The notes: a model not told the origin generated them from the sequence alone. DNA of 64,000 nucleotides from Mucilaginibacter tolerans (GCF_030519375.1 NZ_JAUMKB010000014.1:62001-126000), one strand, 5' to 3'; positions 17,497 through 27,479 are shown, counted from the stretch's first letter. Numbers and translations are program-made.

Positions 17497-20106
17497 TTGG
17501 CAAAAGATTCGGGCAAAGAAACGCCATTGATGCAACAGTATAACCAGATCAAAGGGAAATATCCCGGTGCTTTGCTGCTGTTCCGTGTGGGTGATTTTTA
17601 TGAGACATTTGGCGAGGATGCCATTAAAGCCGCCGGTATACTCGGTATTGTGCTTACCAAACGTGCCAATGGTGCTGCTACTCATATAGAGCTGGCGGGC
17701 TTCCCCCATCATTCTTTGGAAACCTATTTGCCCAAATTGGTAAGAGCTGGCCAGCGCGTTGCTATCTGTGATCAGTTGGAAGACCCGAAAACCACCAAGA
17801 CCATTGTCCGTAGGGGCGTAACTGAGCTGGTAACGCCGGGAGTAGCCGTCAGCGACAATATCCTTCAGCAAAAAAGCAATAACTACCTGGCATCCTTATA
17901 TTTTGAAAAGAACAGCATTGGTATAGCCCTGATCGATATTTCGACAGGCGAATTCCATACGGCACAGGGAAACGGCGCTTATATTGATAAGCTGCTGCAA
18001 AGCTTTAGTCCGAGTGAAGTGATCTTCCCTAAAAGTCGTTATCATGATTTTAAAGAGCTGTATGGCGACCGCTTTTATACCTACATGCTGGATGAGTGGC
18101 CCTACAGTGGTGATTATGCTCAGGAAACGCTGCTAAAGCATTTTGGCGTAAAATCATTAAAAGGTTTTGGTATCGATAAACTGAACCTTGGCATCGTAGC
18201 TGCCGGTGTGGCCCTGCATTACCTGAACGAGACAGAACACCGAAACTTGCAACATATTTCAGCCATCAGCAGGATAGAGGAAGACCGGTACCTGTGGCTT
18301 GACCGTTATAGCGTGAGAAATCTGGAGCTGGTTGGCTCATCAAACGAGAATGCGCATACATTGGTGGAGGTGCTGGATCAAACTTGTTCGCCAATGGGTG
18401 CACGTTTGTTAAGGCGATGGATAGTGATGCCACTGAAAGAGATCAAGCCGATCAACGACCGGTTGGGAGTAGTAGAATACCTGGTGAACCAGGATGATTT
18501 GCGGGATGAACTACAGCAGAATATCCGCCAGATCGGCGACCTGGAAAGATTGATCTCTAAAATCGGGTTGCAAAAAGCTAATCCGCGTGAAGTTTGTCAG
18601 CTTAAAAAGGCTTTGCGGGCAATTGAGGCAATAAAAAAACAATGTGAGGAAACGGATAATCAGCCCCTAAAAGCCATTGCAGAGCAGTTGAACCCTTGCT
18701 CACTGATGAGCGAAAAAATAGAGAGGGAGTTACAACCTGAACCGCCCATTGCTTTGATCAAAGGCTCGGTGATTAATACAGGGATAAGTGAAGAATTGGA
18801 CAGGCTGCGAAAGATTGCCTTCGGTGGTAAGGGATATTTATTAGAGATACAAAAACGCGAAGCGGAACAAACAGCGATACCATCGCTTAAAGTTGCCTTT
18901 AATAATGTGTTCGGGTACTATCTGGAGGTAACGCACGCGCATCGTGATAAAGTGCCGTCTGACTGGATACGCAAACAAACGCTGGTAAATGCAGAGCGTT
19001 ATATTACCCCTGAGCTTAAAGAATACGAAGAACAAATATTAGGTGCAGAGGAGAAGATATTTGCGCTCGAAACTCAGCTGTATAATGATCTGTTGTACTC
19101 ACTTACCGAATATATTAAGCCAATACAGCTTAATGCACAGTTGATAGCCAAGCTGGATGTGTTGCTCAATTTTGCTACTATATCCATCAAAAACTATTAT
19201 GTAAAGCCCGAGATCAACGAGGGGCAGATCATCGATATCAAAGGAGGTCGTCACCCGGTGATCGAGAAGCATTTACCACTTGGAGAAGAATACATTACTA
19301 ACGATGTCTACCTAGACAGCGAATCACAGCAGATCATCATCATTACCGGGCCGAACATGGCGGGCAAATCGGCTTTGCTGAGACAAACGGGACTGATTGT
19401 GTTGATGGCACAAATGGGGTGCTTTGTTCCGGCGAAGCAGGCATCTATTGGTTTAGTTGATAAGATATTTACAAGGGTAGGGGCATCGGACAATCTTTCA
19501 TCAGGCGAATCAACTTTTATGGTGGAGATGAACGAGACGGCGAGCATATTGAATAACTTGTCCGACCGTAGCTTGATTCTGTTGGATGAGATCGGTCGCG
19601 GTACATCTACTTATGATGGTATCTCTATTGCCTGGGCCATTGCCGAGTATCTGCATAATAATGCTACAGCACGTGCCAAAACCTTATTTGCTACCCATTA
19701 CCACGAGTTGAACGAGTTGAGTAATTCGCATCCGCGGATTAAAAACTTCAACGTAACCGTAAAGGAAGTAGGCCACCAGGTGATTTTCCTGCGTAAATTG
19801 GTTCCCGGGGGCAGCGAACACAGTTTTGGTATCCATGTGGCCAAGCTGGCAGGCATGCCTCCGAAAGTACTGGCGCGCGCCAATGAGATATTAAAGAAAC
19901 TGGAAAATGAACGCACCGGGGGCGAGCATATCAAGGAAAGTATCCGCAAAGTGCAGAAACAGGCCGTGCAAATGCAGATGTTCAGTATTGACGATCCGGT
20001 GCTGGTAAAAATCCGCGATACACTGAACAACCTCGATGTCAATACGCTAACTCCCGTTGAGGCTTTGATGAAACTGGATGAAATTCAGCGATTGATAAAA
20101 GGGTAG
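17497..20106 (+). CDS. mutS: DNA mismatch repair protein MutS
   Basis: Recognises mismatches and starts mismatch repair together with MutL. The 869-residue length is normal. The mismatch-binding motif G-D-F-Y-E-T-F lies near residue 30. The Walker A box is G618-PNMAGKS with Ala-Gly in place of Gly-Gly, and Walker B is LILLDEIGRGTSTYDG with D697-E698. The ATPase signature TLFATHYHEL follows. The start is TTG at 17497. No ATG exists before residue 12, and KETPLMQQYNQIKGKYPGA is the conserved N-terminus, so the rare start codon is credible. It is preceded by an AAGGAT purine stretch. Confidence 0.97.
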   Translation: MAKDSGKETPLMQQYNQIKGKYPGALLLFRVGDFYETFGEDAIKAAGILGIVLTKRANGAATHIELAGFPHHSLETYLPKLVRAGQRVAICDQLEDPKTTKTIVRRGVTELVTPGVAVSDNILQQKSNNYLASLYFEKNSIGIALIDISTGEFHTAQGNGAYIDKLLQSFSPSEVIFPKSRYHDFKELYGDRFYTYMLDEWPYSGDYAQETLLKHFGVKSLKGFGIDKLNLGIVAAGVALHYLNETEHRNLQHISAISRIEEDRYLWLDRYSVRNLELVGSSNENAHTLVEVLDQTCSPMGARLLRRWIVMPLKEIKPINDRLGVVEYLVNQDDLRDELQQNIRQIGDLERLISKIGLQKANPREVCQLKKALRAIEAIKKQCEETDNQPLKAIAEQLNPCSLMSEKIERELQPEPPIALIKGSVINTGISEELDRLRKIAFGGKGYLLEIQKREAEQTAIPSLKVAFNNVFGYYLEVTHAHRDKVPSDWIRKQTLVNAERYITPELKEYEEQILGAEEKIFALETQLYNDLLYSLTEYIKPIQLNAQLIAKLDVLLNFATISIKNYYVKPEINEGQIIDIKGGRHPVIEKHLPLGEEYITNDVYLDSESQQIIIITGPNMAGKSALLRQTGLIVLMAQMGCFVPAKQASIGLVDKIFTRVGASDNLSSGESTFMVEMNETASILNNLSDRSLILLDEIGRGTSTYDGISIAWAIAEYLHNNATARAKTLFATHYHELNELSNSHPRIKNFNVTVKEVGHQVIFLRKLVPGGSEHSFGIHVAKLAGMPPKVLARANEILKKLENERTGGEHIKESIRKVQKQAVQMQMFSIDDPVLVKIRDTLNNLDVNTLTPVEALMKLDEIQRLIKG

Positions 20107-20114
20107 GTAGGAGA

Positions 20115-20534
20115 TTATTTCCAATAGATTATTATAAAGCTAACTCCATTTGGTTTTTTGTAAATAGTAGCGGTAATGACCGTATGTGTATCGCCAAACC
20201 GGTAAATTGAGTCTTCATAATTTGTAACTATTGGATATTTGCTTTGGATTTGCTTCACCAAATTTTTGACGAAAGCTGAGTTCTTGGTCTGATAGGAAAT
20301 TTGCTGACTTCGTAAAATAATACTTTCTTCTTTATCGGTGCCTTTATTAATGATGTACATTTGAACGTCTTCCTCATGTTCCACTTGGTAACTAAAAAAT
20401 CGAAAAGATTTGGATGTCATATACTTTTTTAAATCCTTGTGATTACGAATGTGAATGATCTCCTCAAAAGATAGCGTTTGACTATAGACATTCATATAAA
20501 ATAAAACTAAGACAATGGAGAATAAGGTTTTCAT
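20115..20534 (-). CDS. secreted protein of unknown function
   Basis: A 139-residue protein with a signal peptide (MKTLFSIVLVLFYMNVYSQ). The mature part is mixed alpha/beta with no recognised family (HIRNHKDLKKYMTSKSFRF; ends GVSFIIIYWK). It converges on mutS, 8 bases apart. It stands alone and I cannot assign a function. Confidence 0.55.
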   Translation of the reverse strand: MKTLFSIVLVLFYMNVYSQTLSFEEIIHIRNHKDLKKYMTSKSFRFFSYQVEHEEDVQMYIINKGTDKEESIILRSQQISYQTKNSAFVKNLVKQIQSKYPIVTNYEDSIYRFGDTHTVITATIYKKPNGVSFIIIYWK

Positions 20535-20647
20535 ACTACCAATATCCAGGTTTTACTAAAATCGTAATTCATTAATCTAAAATTCAAATGTGGATATGTT
20601 AAAAACCCCTGCGATTAACCATTAAGCAATATCTGTACTTTTAGCTC

Positions 20648-21217
20648 ATGATCAAAAAGTACAACCTGATTATCCTTTTTGCAGCAACCTTGATTTTATC
20701 AGCCTGTCACTCGCGTCGTGCGGTAATGAGGGGCGAACCGGGTGAGGTAGTAGCCCCGCAGGCATCTGTCGCCGAAAAGTATTCGGCAATAATGGGAGTG
20801 GATGTCAATTCCATACAAAATGGCCGGTTATATGCCTTTATTGATCAGTGGATGGGTACACCTTACCGTTTTGGCGGTTTGGATCATGATGGCATAGATT
20901 GTTCAGGACTGTCGTTTCTTTTACAGCAACAGGTGTACGGTATCAATATACCACGTACTACCAGTCAGCAGGTGCTCATCATCAAGCGCAAATATGAGGA
21001 GGAATTGCAGGAAGGGGACCTTTTATTTTTCGATTATGACGGCAAGAAATTCAGCCATGTGGGGATTTATCTTCAAAACGGGTATTATGTACATGCCAGT
21101 TCTACAAAAGGGGTTACCATTACCAAATTACACGACCCTTATACCTACAAATATTTTTCAAGGTGCGGTGCAATAGTAGCTGCCGATGATGTTGCCAACA
21201 CACCCGATAGTAAGTAA
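20648..21217 (+). CDS. NlpC/P60 family lipoprotein endopeptidase
   Basis: Predicted peptidoglycan hydrolase that cuts stem-peptide bonds, anchored as a lipoprotein. The lipobox is L-S-A-C at residues 17-20, then HSRR. The C40 peptidase domain runs from about residue 60. The catalytic Cys is C85 in GIDCSGLS, and His is H137 in FSHVGIYLQ, with the downstream HAS motif. GTPYRFGG, before the Cys, is the usual Tyr-containing lead. The 189-residue length fits Spr/NlpC-type enzymes. The gene is followed 29 bases later by a 40-residue membrane peptide gene. Confidence 0.93.
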   Translation: MIKKYNLIILFAATLILSACHSRRAVMRGEPGEVVAPQASVAEKYSAIMGVDVNSIQNGRLYAFIDQWMGTPYRFGGLDHDGIDCSGLSFLLQQQVYGINIPRTTSQQVLIIKRKYEEELQEGDLLFFDYDGKKFSHVGIYLQNGYYVHASSTKGVTITKLHDPYTYKYFSRCGAIVAADDVANTPDSK

Positions 21218-21231
21218 TAACTGAAATTATG

Positions 21232-21239
21232 TAACTTTG
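21232..21239 (+). promoter_or_regulatory. -7 promoter box TAACTTTG
   Basis: Exact TAnnTTTG, ending 7 bases before the ATG of the 40-residue gene. It implies an extremely short leader. No -33 TTTG was found at normal spacing. Confidence 0.35.
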
Positions 21240-21246
21240 TGATGCT

Positions 21247-21369
21247 ATGCCCGAAGAAAAGGAACGTTACGACTTTTGGACGAAATATAAGCGTTTTGCG
21301 ACTACCGAAATCCTACTTTATGTGATTATGGTGGTAGGCATTATTCTGGGTATCATCATCTTCAGCTGA
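21247..21369 (+). CDS. 40-residue single-span membrane peptide
   Basis: Reads MPEEKERYDFWTKYKRFATT followed by a hydrophobic helix of about 20 residues (EILLYVIMVVGIILGIIIFS) and a TGA. The basic/charged cytoplasmic N-terminus and single span suggest a small inner-membrane protein. Its stop and the stop of the opposite DUF3857 gene together form the palindrome TGATCA. Coding is inferred from the clean composition and fit between the genes; there is no family match I can name. Confidence 0.55.
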   Translation: MPEEKERYDFWTKYKRFATTEILLYVIMVVGIILGIIIFS

Positions 21370-23277
21370 TCATTGCTTAGACAGCACCACGTTATATTCG
21401 TCCGTATCGACCACCGACTGGAAAAAATCGACCATATCCGGGTAGATATCTTTGCTATAGTTGCCATCCCTTAACTGAAACGTTCTGTGGTAAATCAGCT
21501 TATCCCCATCCATGCTCATTGTCATTATAAAGCTTCCGTAAGGTTTATCAATGTGCTTTTTTAATGGTTCTGATTCCAGGTGGTAACCTTTGGGCAGGGT
21601 ATAAGTGATATCATCCACTTCGGTGAAGCCCCGATTGATACAAACCGGGTTAATTCGGGTCACCAATTGACGCAAAGGCTGGGCCCGGTTAACTGAATTA
21701 AGCGAAAAATAAATTTTGCCGTTGTTTAAAGCTGCATATTCTTTTGCCGATAATTCTATGTTCTCGCTGGTGCTGGGGTTTATACTTTTATCTTGTTTGT
21801 ATTCCAGTTTCTTTATTTCCATGTTGTTGATAGGGTAACATTTTTTGATGCGTTTAATCTGCTCGGTTAAAGCGTCGTCAATAATGTCCTCGCGGTCGTT
21901 ATAATCAGTGCCCTTGAATATCGTATGCATTCTTCCGGTAAGCTCGCCCTCTTCATTTAGTGCAAAGTCTGCATTCCTTTTTTCCAGGTTTTCTTCCGAC
22001 GAGTATTTGGGAGTGTGCATCAGCTTGCCACCTTCAGGTGTGCAGGCCAATACAAGACGATCATCGGTAAAGTCGCTCAAAAACCCAAAAGGAATTTGCT
22101 GGCTGGTGCATTCCAACCATGTTGTATCATTTTTAAATGGCAGACACAGGATAACGTGATTGCCCTGCATGCTGGCAAAATCAGGCATCATACCGATTTT
22201 TTCACGATGATTACCATAAACAATACAGTAATAAGATTCAATGCCCGCCACCTGTAGCAATGCTTTGGTATAGTTGCATAGCGCTTTGCAATCTCCGTAA
22301 CCATCTTTGTCTACCTCTGATGCCGAAAAAGGCTGATAACCCCCTATGCCGATCTGTATGCTGACATAATGCGTTTTATGCTGCATATATTCATATACTT
22401 TTCGTGCTTTGAGCTTTGGATCATTTAGGTTGCTGGTTATTTCTTTAATATAAGCAGCTGTTTCCTCAGGAACACTTTGCCTATTTGCTAAAAGCTTATC
22501 GTATTGCCATTTTCCCAGCTGCTCCCAGTTGGTATAAGAGCCCTGGATGCCATAATAACTAAATTTCTCTGGAGCAACTATTACCCGGGTAAGATAAGTG
22601 CGCCAATTTGGACTAAAAGGTTCGTTTTTTAAAGCTTTTATATCTTTGATTTGCCAGGAATAAGTTTTAAGACCATCTTTAGTTGAACTGATTTCAGCCT
22701 TTTGAGAAATATTGACCTCTTTGTAGCGGATATTAAAATCAGGCTTGCAAGTTAGCTTGTATGAACTTTTTTCAACTGCCATGTTAGATTCGTTGAGTGG
22801 TTCCCAATCTTCAATATCCAATGTCTGTTTGTGTTTCAATTCATACTCATATTCAATGGTGTATGGGTATTGGGTAATGGAGGGGATATAATGTTTCACC
22901 CGGTAATCCTGAAAAAGGGTACCTCTATCACCAGTGGCCTCATCAGAAAAATCGCGTTCGCCAAATTTGGCTATCATTTTTCCAAATTCATCGTAAGCTA
23001 CACCTTTGATATACTTTACACTAATGCTTTTGTTATAAAATATAGCCATGTGCGCAATGTCGTCCCCGTTTTTGTTCAATACAGTAACAGCTTTTTTTAC
23101 ATGACAGGTCACGTTATCGAGGTCCTTTATTTCAATTGTTCTTTCATCATTCCGAACAATGGCGCTGGCGTATGGTAACAGATCTTTGGGAATCTGACTT
23201 GCGGCATAGTTGTTCTGCCCTTTCACCGCGCCACAAAAAAACAACAAACTCAGGGCTAACACTATTCTTCTCATCAT
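21370..23277 (-). CDS. DUF3857 / transglutaminase-fold protein, catalytic triad Cys present
   Basis: A 635-residue secreted protein (signal peptide MMRRIVLALSLLFFCGAVKGQ). Residues about 50-240 form the DUF3857 beta domain. From about 270 a transglutaminase-like core follows, with Cys C330 in GYGDCKALCNY and His H374 in GNHVILCLP. The third position is Glu in TWLECTSQ. The C-terminal beta domain ends SVVDTDEYNVVLSKQ. Proteins of this class are periplasmic and their reaction is unknown. It overlaps the upstream paralogue by 4 bases (start/stop overlap), which points to translational coupling. Confidence 0.85.
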   Translation of the reverse strand: MMRRIVLALSLLFFCGAVKGQNNYAASQIPKDLLPYASAIVRNDERTIEIKDLDNVTCHVKKAVTVLNKNGDDIAHMAIFYNKSISVKYIKGVAYDEFGKMIAKFGERDFSDEATGDRGTLFQDYRVKHYIPSITQYPYTIEYEYELKHKQTLDIEDWEPLNESNMAVEKSSYKLTCKPDFNIRYKEVNISQKAEISSTKDGLKTYSWQIKDIKALKNEPFSPNWRTYLTRVIVAPEKFSYYGIQGSYTNWEQLGKWQYDKLLANRQSVPEETAAYIKEITSNLNDPKLKARKVYEYMQHKTHYVSIQIGIGGYQPFSASEVDKDGYGDCKALCNYTKALLQVAGIESYYCIVYGNHREKIGMMPDFASMQGNHVILCLPFKNDTTWLECTSQQIPFGFLSDFTDDRLVLACTPEGGKLMHTPKYSSEENLEKRNADFALNEEGELTGRMHTIFKGTDYNDREDIIDDALTEQIKRIKKCYPINNMEIKKLEYKQDKSINPSTSENIELSAKEYAALNNGKIYFSLNSVNRAQPLRQLVTRINPVCINRGFTEVDDITYTLPKGYHLESEPLKKHIDKPYGSFIMTMSMDGDKLIYHRTFQLRDGNYSKDIYPDMVDFFQSVVDTDEYNVVLSKQ

Positions 23278-25253
23278 TTCTTCTTAAACACAAATTCGTT
23301 TTTTTGAGCGAGGATGATCTTGTTGTAAAGCTCTTTTAAATATGGATATTCTTCGGGACTGTAAACAGACTTGTTGAACCGCGTATCGTAAGAGAAACTA
23401 AAGTTCTGACTATCCCCATCGAATGCAGTGAAGAAATTTCCGCCTTTGTTGGGCATAGCTATTGCCATGGCCTGTGGTGGGTTTTCCAAAACATAATGCT
23501 GTGGAAGATGAACATTAATAATATAACGCTCATCTGAAGGCATTCCCCAGTCTACCGGGAAATCACGTTCTGCCAATTTAAACGGATTGGTAGTAAGCTG
23601 GTTTAATAAGAATGGACTAAAGGAAAGGTGATCATGTTTTAAATTATCAAATATATTCATTTCCACTTCGTACGTTTCGCCTACCGGTTTATCCAGGCTA
23701 TCGATGTTTATAATATCCGACTTAACTACTTTTGTTTTACGTAATTTTTCGGCAATACTTTCTACATATTCATTTACCGAATTAAATTTTTTTATTTCTT
23801 TCCTTCTCAAGTAACCGCTATAACCGATGGAAAACCGGGTAATGGTTCCTTTCATTTTTCCGTCGTCCTGTAAAGTAAGATCGAGTGCATACGTTATGTT
23901 TTCACGCTGATTGGTGCTCAGGTCAATCCAAAATGATGGTTTATTTAAGCTAAAAACACGCCCCTGGTCATTGAGGCATCGCATAGGTAACATCCCGAAT
24001 GGTAACAATGGCTCTGTGGCATCTACTAAGTAACTCTTATCGCCTATAGTGGCTCTGGCTACTACATAGTTAAAATCTCCGATGGCTGGATAGAGTTTGT
24101 TTATATTGCCATGTTCTCTTGTTGATAATAATACCGCTTCAGTAGGTATACCACCAGCATTCAACGCAGTTACAAGTGCAAGATTGATGTCACCTGCATT
24201 TCCTGTATGATTTACGAGCGCCTGGCGGATACCATCCTCACTTCCAAAGTCTTCATCTTCATTCCATTTGATGGTGCTCCTGATATAATTATATATGATT
24301 TCAGCCTTTTCCATCTGATCCGTCTTTCCGGCTATTATGGGCGCTATCCGGTCTTTCATTAGCCCGCTTCTTTTTAGCTGCCCACCAAACCATCTCTCCG
24401 TTTTCAGGTCATAATCAATGTCTTTCCACTCTTTCGCGTATTTTGTTTTTGCACCTGTTTGTAAATCTGTCTCTTCCTCTAATTCAAAATATACTGCAGA
24501 TTTATAGTTTTTTTCTGCAGTCATATAATCTTCCGGTTTAAAGGCAGGAATATCGCTCATCCCATATACTAAATCTGAACAATCTGCTGAACCAGCGCCG
24601 AACGTAAAACACTTGCTTTCAATACTTGCTGTATTTTTTGTGAGTTTTAAACTACCCCTTAATGAGGCGTTGAAACTCCATAAAGCTGGTATATGTGCCT
24701 CATATTCGGAATATACCTTTGGAATATAACCCTGAAAATGCCATGGATGAAAGGTGCGGAAATATGGTGTTATAAAACGGTAGCTTACTTCAATAGTGCA
24801 ACCACTCCGTAAAGCAGGCATCGTAAATTTTACCAGGGTATAATGTTTATCCCTTTTTTCCATTATGATTTTTTGAGGATCTAACTCTGCCTTCTGTATA
24901 ACTCCATTTTCATCTTTATAAAATGTTACTCCTTTTACGTCTTCTACCTCCTCATACGCCATACCATCACTATTATAAACAGGTATCACAAAGGTGCCCT
25001 CTCTCTCGAATTCTTTGTTATCAAAAAATTTTATTTTGGAGTGATATTCAAAGACCAGTCTCACATGATAATCGTTTGTAATATTTATTCGTGATGTTCC
25101 ATGTTCCCTTAAGACCACTGCGTGTGCCGCTGTGTCTTTATCATACTTCTTCATATCAAGTGCGGCAACATCTGGTTCCCCATATGAAAAATCCTGCGCA
25201 AACGCAGTTGCTGAGATAAAAAGGACTATTAAAAAAAGTAAAGGTTTTTGCAT
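23274..25253 (-). CDS. DUF3857 / transglutaminase-fold protein lacking the catalytic Cys
   Basis: A 659-residue secreted paralogue of the downstream gene, with signal peptide MQKPLLFLIVLFISATAFAQ. It has the same order: DUF3857 beta domain, transglutaminase-like core (RSTIKWNEDEDF) and beta-rich C-terminus. At the position of the catalytic Cys the sequence is GNAGDINLALV: Ile356 replaces Cys. It therefore looks like a non-catalytic fold or a different active site. The alternative of a sequencing error is unlikely, because surrounding residues (GD-x-N) differ in concert. It is the first gene of the coupled pair. Confidence 0.83.
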   Translation of the reverse strand: MQKPLLFLIVLFISATAFAQDFSYGEPDVAALDMKKYDKDTAAHAVVLREHGTSRINITNDYHVRLVFEYHSKIKFFDNKEFEREGTFVIPVYNSDGMAYEEVEDVKGVTFYKDENGVIQKAELDPQKIIMEKRDKHYTLVKFTMPALRSGCTIEVSYRFITPYFRTFHPWHFQGYIPKVYSEYEAHIPALWSFNASLRGSLKLTKNTASIESKCFTFGAGSADCSDLVYGMSDIPAFKPEDYMTAEKNYKSAVYFELEEETDLQTGAKTKYAKEWKDIDYDLKTERWFGGQLKRSGLMKDRIAPIIAGKTDQMEKAEIIYNYIRSTIKWNEDEDFGSEDGIRQALVNHTGNAGDINLALVTALNAGGIPTEAVLLSTREHGNINKLYPAIGDFNYVVARATIGDKSYLVDATEPLLPFGMLPMRCLNDQGRVFSLNKPSFWIDLSTNQRENITYALDLTLQDDGKMKGTITRFSIGYSGYLRRKEIKKFNSVNEYVESIAEKLRKTKVVKSDIINIDSLDKPVGETYEVEMNIFDNLKHDHLSFSPFLLNQLTTNPFKLAERDFPVDWGMPSDERYIINVHLPQHYVLENPPQAMAIAMPNKGGNFFTAFDGDSQNFSFSYDTRFNKSVYSPEEYPYLKELYNKIILAQKNEFVFKKK

Positions 25254-25375
25254 AATTGTTACAAAAATTTAGGCATGTGTAAAATTAGGCTTTTAGCCGG
25301 AATATAAAATAGCCGAAAAAATTTTACCTGTTAAAACTTTTTAAGACCTTTGCTTGCCTTGCTTTATAAATAAAA

Positions 25376-26416
25376 ATGAAATTAAATCTGAAACGCCCGC
25401 TTGCATTCTTTGACCTGGAAGCTACCGGAACTAATGTTGGAATTGATCGTATTGTAGAAATATCTGTTATAAAAATTAACCCGGACGAAAAAGAAGAAGT
25501 GAAAACCTGGCGTATCAATCCTGGCATGCCTATCCCGCTTGAGACTTCTTTATTACACGGAATATATGATGACGATATTAAAGATAGCCCGGTATTTGCT
25601 GTATTAGGCGCCGAAATCGCTGACTTTATTGGGGATAGCGACCTTGCAGGATATAACTCTAACAAATTTGACATACCAATGCTCATGGAGGAGTTTTTAC
25701 GTGCCGGGATAGCATTTGATATTGAGAACAGGCACTTTGTTGACGTGCAGAACATTTTCCACCAGATGGAACAACGCACTTTAAAGGCGGCCTATTTATT
25801 CTACTGCAATAAAGAGATAATCAACGCTCACTCCGCAGAAGCTGATACACGCGCTACTATGGAAGTTTTATTGGCTCAGATTGAGAAATATAAAGATGCA
25901 GAGTTCGTCGATAAAAAGGGTAACAGCACTAAACCTATTGTAAATGATATTGAAGCGCTCCATAAATTTACCAACCTGAACAGTCCGGTAGATTTTGCGG
26001 GACGTATGGTTTACAATGAACAAGGTGAGGAACTGTTCAATTTTGGGAAACATAAAGGCAAAAAGGTAGAAGATGTTTTTAATGTAGAACCAAGCTATTA
26101 TGCATGGATGATGCAAGGCGATTTTCCGTTGTACACCAAACGCAAACTGGAGGAAATATACACTCGTTGGAATGCGAAAAGAGTAGCAGAACGTCGTGAA
26201 AAACCCGTACAACCTAAATCGGAACAGGTCAAGCCGGTTCAACACACCGAACATGCCGCAACCAACAGGCCTGCTGATAATCATAAAAAAGAATTTCGTA
26301 GGCCAGATAATCATAATAACCAACATCACAATCGTCCGCCAAAAAAAGACGAACCAGCAAAACCTGTGAATGAGGACATGCTAAAAATGCTGGCAGATAA
26401 ATTTAAGAAGGGGTGA
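25376..26416 (+). CDS. DnaQ-like 3'-5' exonuclease with exoX-type C-terminal domain
   Basis: DEDDh exonuclease acting on DNA 3' ends. Motifs: D13-x-E15 in FFDLEATG; the NKFDIPML segment with the ExoII Asp; and HSAEADTRATMEV with the ExoIII His and Asp. Residues about 205-265 (EELFNFGKHKGKKVEDVF to YAWMMQGDFPLYTKR) match the exodeoxyribonuclease X-like C-terminal domain. A basic, Pro/His/Asn-rich tail ends the 346-residue protein. It stands apart from replication genes, so a repair or clean-up role is more likely than a polymerase III subunit. Confidence 0.88.
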   Translation: MKLNLKRPLAFFDLEATGTNVGIDRIVEISVIKINPDEKEEVKTWRINPGMPIPLETSLLHGIYDDDIKDSPVFAVLGAEIADFIGDSDLAGYNSNKFDIPMLMEEFLRAGIAFDIENRHFVDVQNIFHQMEQRTLKAAYLFYCNKEIINAHSAEADTRATMEVLLAQIEKYKDAEFVDKKGNSTKPIVNDIEALHKFTNLNSPVDFAGRMVYNEQGEELFNFGKHKGKKVEDVFNVEPSYYAWMMQGDFPLYTKRKLEEIYTRWNAKRVAERREKPVQPKSEQVKPVQHTEHAATNRPADNHKKEFRRPDNHNNQHHNRPPKKDEPAKPVNEDMLKMLADKFKKG

Positions 26417-26431
26417 GGTTCGGGTTAGTGA

Positions 26432-27376
26432 TTAGAGATCAGGTTGATCTTTTAAAAACGAGATGTTTCGTTTTATGCCCGTAAATTTTGTTCTTTTTAC
26501 CGGGGATTTTTCAAATATTTTTTGAAATACATCCTCGGTAATCTCCTCCCATTCTTTTTTGCTCATTTCCAACAGTTTGTTTCGGGGTTCAAACGCTGGT
26601 TCATGGTGCAGAACGGAGAAACGGTTCCAGGGGCAAACATCCTGGCACACATCGCAACCAAACATCCAGTTATCCATTTTGCCCTTAAATTCCTGGGGTA
26701 TTTCATTTTTAAGCTCTATGGTAAGGTAAGATATACACCGGCTGCCATCAACAACGTAAGGGGCCACAATAGCTTCCGTAGGGCAGGCGTCGATACAACG
26801 GGTACAGGTACCGCAGTGCTCAGCTGTGGAAGGGATATCATATTCAAGTTCAATATCTACAATCAACTCAGCTAAAAAAAAGAAGGAGCCCTTTTTGGTA
26901 TTGATGAGATTGGTGTTTTTGCCAATCCAGCCCAATCCTGCTTTTTTTGCCCAGGTTTTGTCTAATACTGGCGCCGAATCAACGAAGGCACGGCCATGAA
27001 CTTCACCAATTTTTTCATTAATTACCTGTAATAATCTCTTTAATTTATCCTTAATAACATCATGATAATCAACTCCATATGCATATTTGGATATCTTAGG
27101 GGCTAGAGGGTCTGATTGCTGCTGATTAGTGTAATAATTCAACCCTAAAGAAATGACTGATTTAGCACCATCTACCAATAACCGCGGATCGAGCCGCTTA
27201 TCAAAATAGTTTTCCATGTAGTGCATTTCGCCCTGCATGTTTTGTTTCAGCCATGATTCAAGCCTTGGGGCTTCTTCTTCCAGGAAACCGGCCTGGGAAA
27301 TGCCACAAAACAAAAAGCCGAGCTTTTTGGCTTCGGTTTTAATCAGTTTACTATAAACCTGTTTGTTTTGCTGCAT
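26432..27376 (-). CDS. queG: epoxyqueuosine reductase
   Basis: Reduces epoxyqueuosine to queuosine in tRNA, using cobalamin and two 4Fe-4S clusters. I set the start at ATG 27376 (MQQNKQVYSKLIKTEAKKLG), giving 314 residues; the upstream codons to 27454 are not family-like. Motifs: FVDSAPVLDKTWAKKAGLGWIGKN with the catalytic-site Asp, the cluster motif HCGTCTRCIDACPTEAI, and CDVCQDVCPWN. A -7 box TATCTTTG ends 6 bases before the start, so the mRNA has almost no leader. Confidence 0.95.
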   Translation of the reverse strand: MQQNKQVYSKLIKTEAKKLGFLFCGISQAGFLEEEAPRLESWLKQNMQGEMHYMENYFDKRLDPRLLVDGAKSVISLGLNYYTNQQQSDPLAPKISKYAYGVDYHDVIKDKLKRLLQVINEKIGEVHGRAFVDSAPVLDKTWAKKAGLGWIGKNTNLINTKKGSFFFLAELIVDIELEYDIPSTAEHCGTCTRCIDACPTEAIVAPYVVDGSRCISYLTIELKNEIPQEFKGKMDNWMFGCDVCQDVCPWNRFSVLHHEPAFEPRNKLLEMSKKEWEEITEDVFQKIFEKSPVKRTKFTGIKRNISFLKDQPDL

Positions 27377-27382
27377 TTTATA

Positions 27383-27390
27383 CAAAGATA
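27383..27390 (-). promoter_or_regulatory. -7 promoter box TATCTTTG of queG
   Basis: Minus-strand match to TAnnTTTG, 6 bases from the chosen queG ATG. It supports that start, and a near-leaderless transcript. Confidence 0.45.
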
Positions 27391-27479
27391 GTATAAACCA
27401 AGGATCAGGCATTTCATTAACCCAAAACAGATGCTTTTCCTCATTGTTATACAATATAGTTCTATTAATAAATACGACG

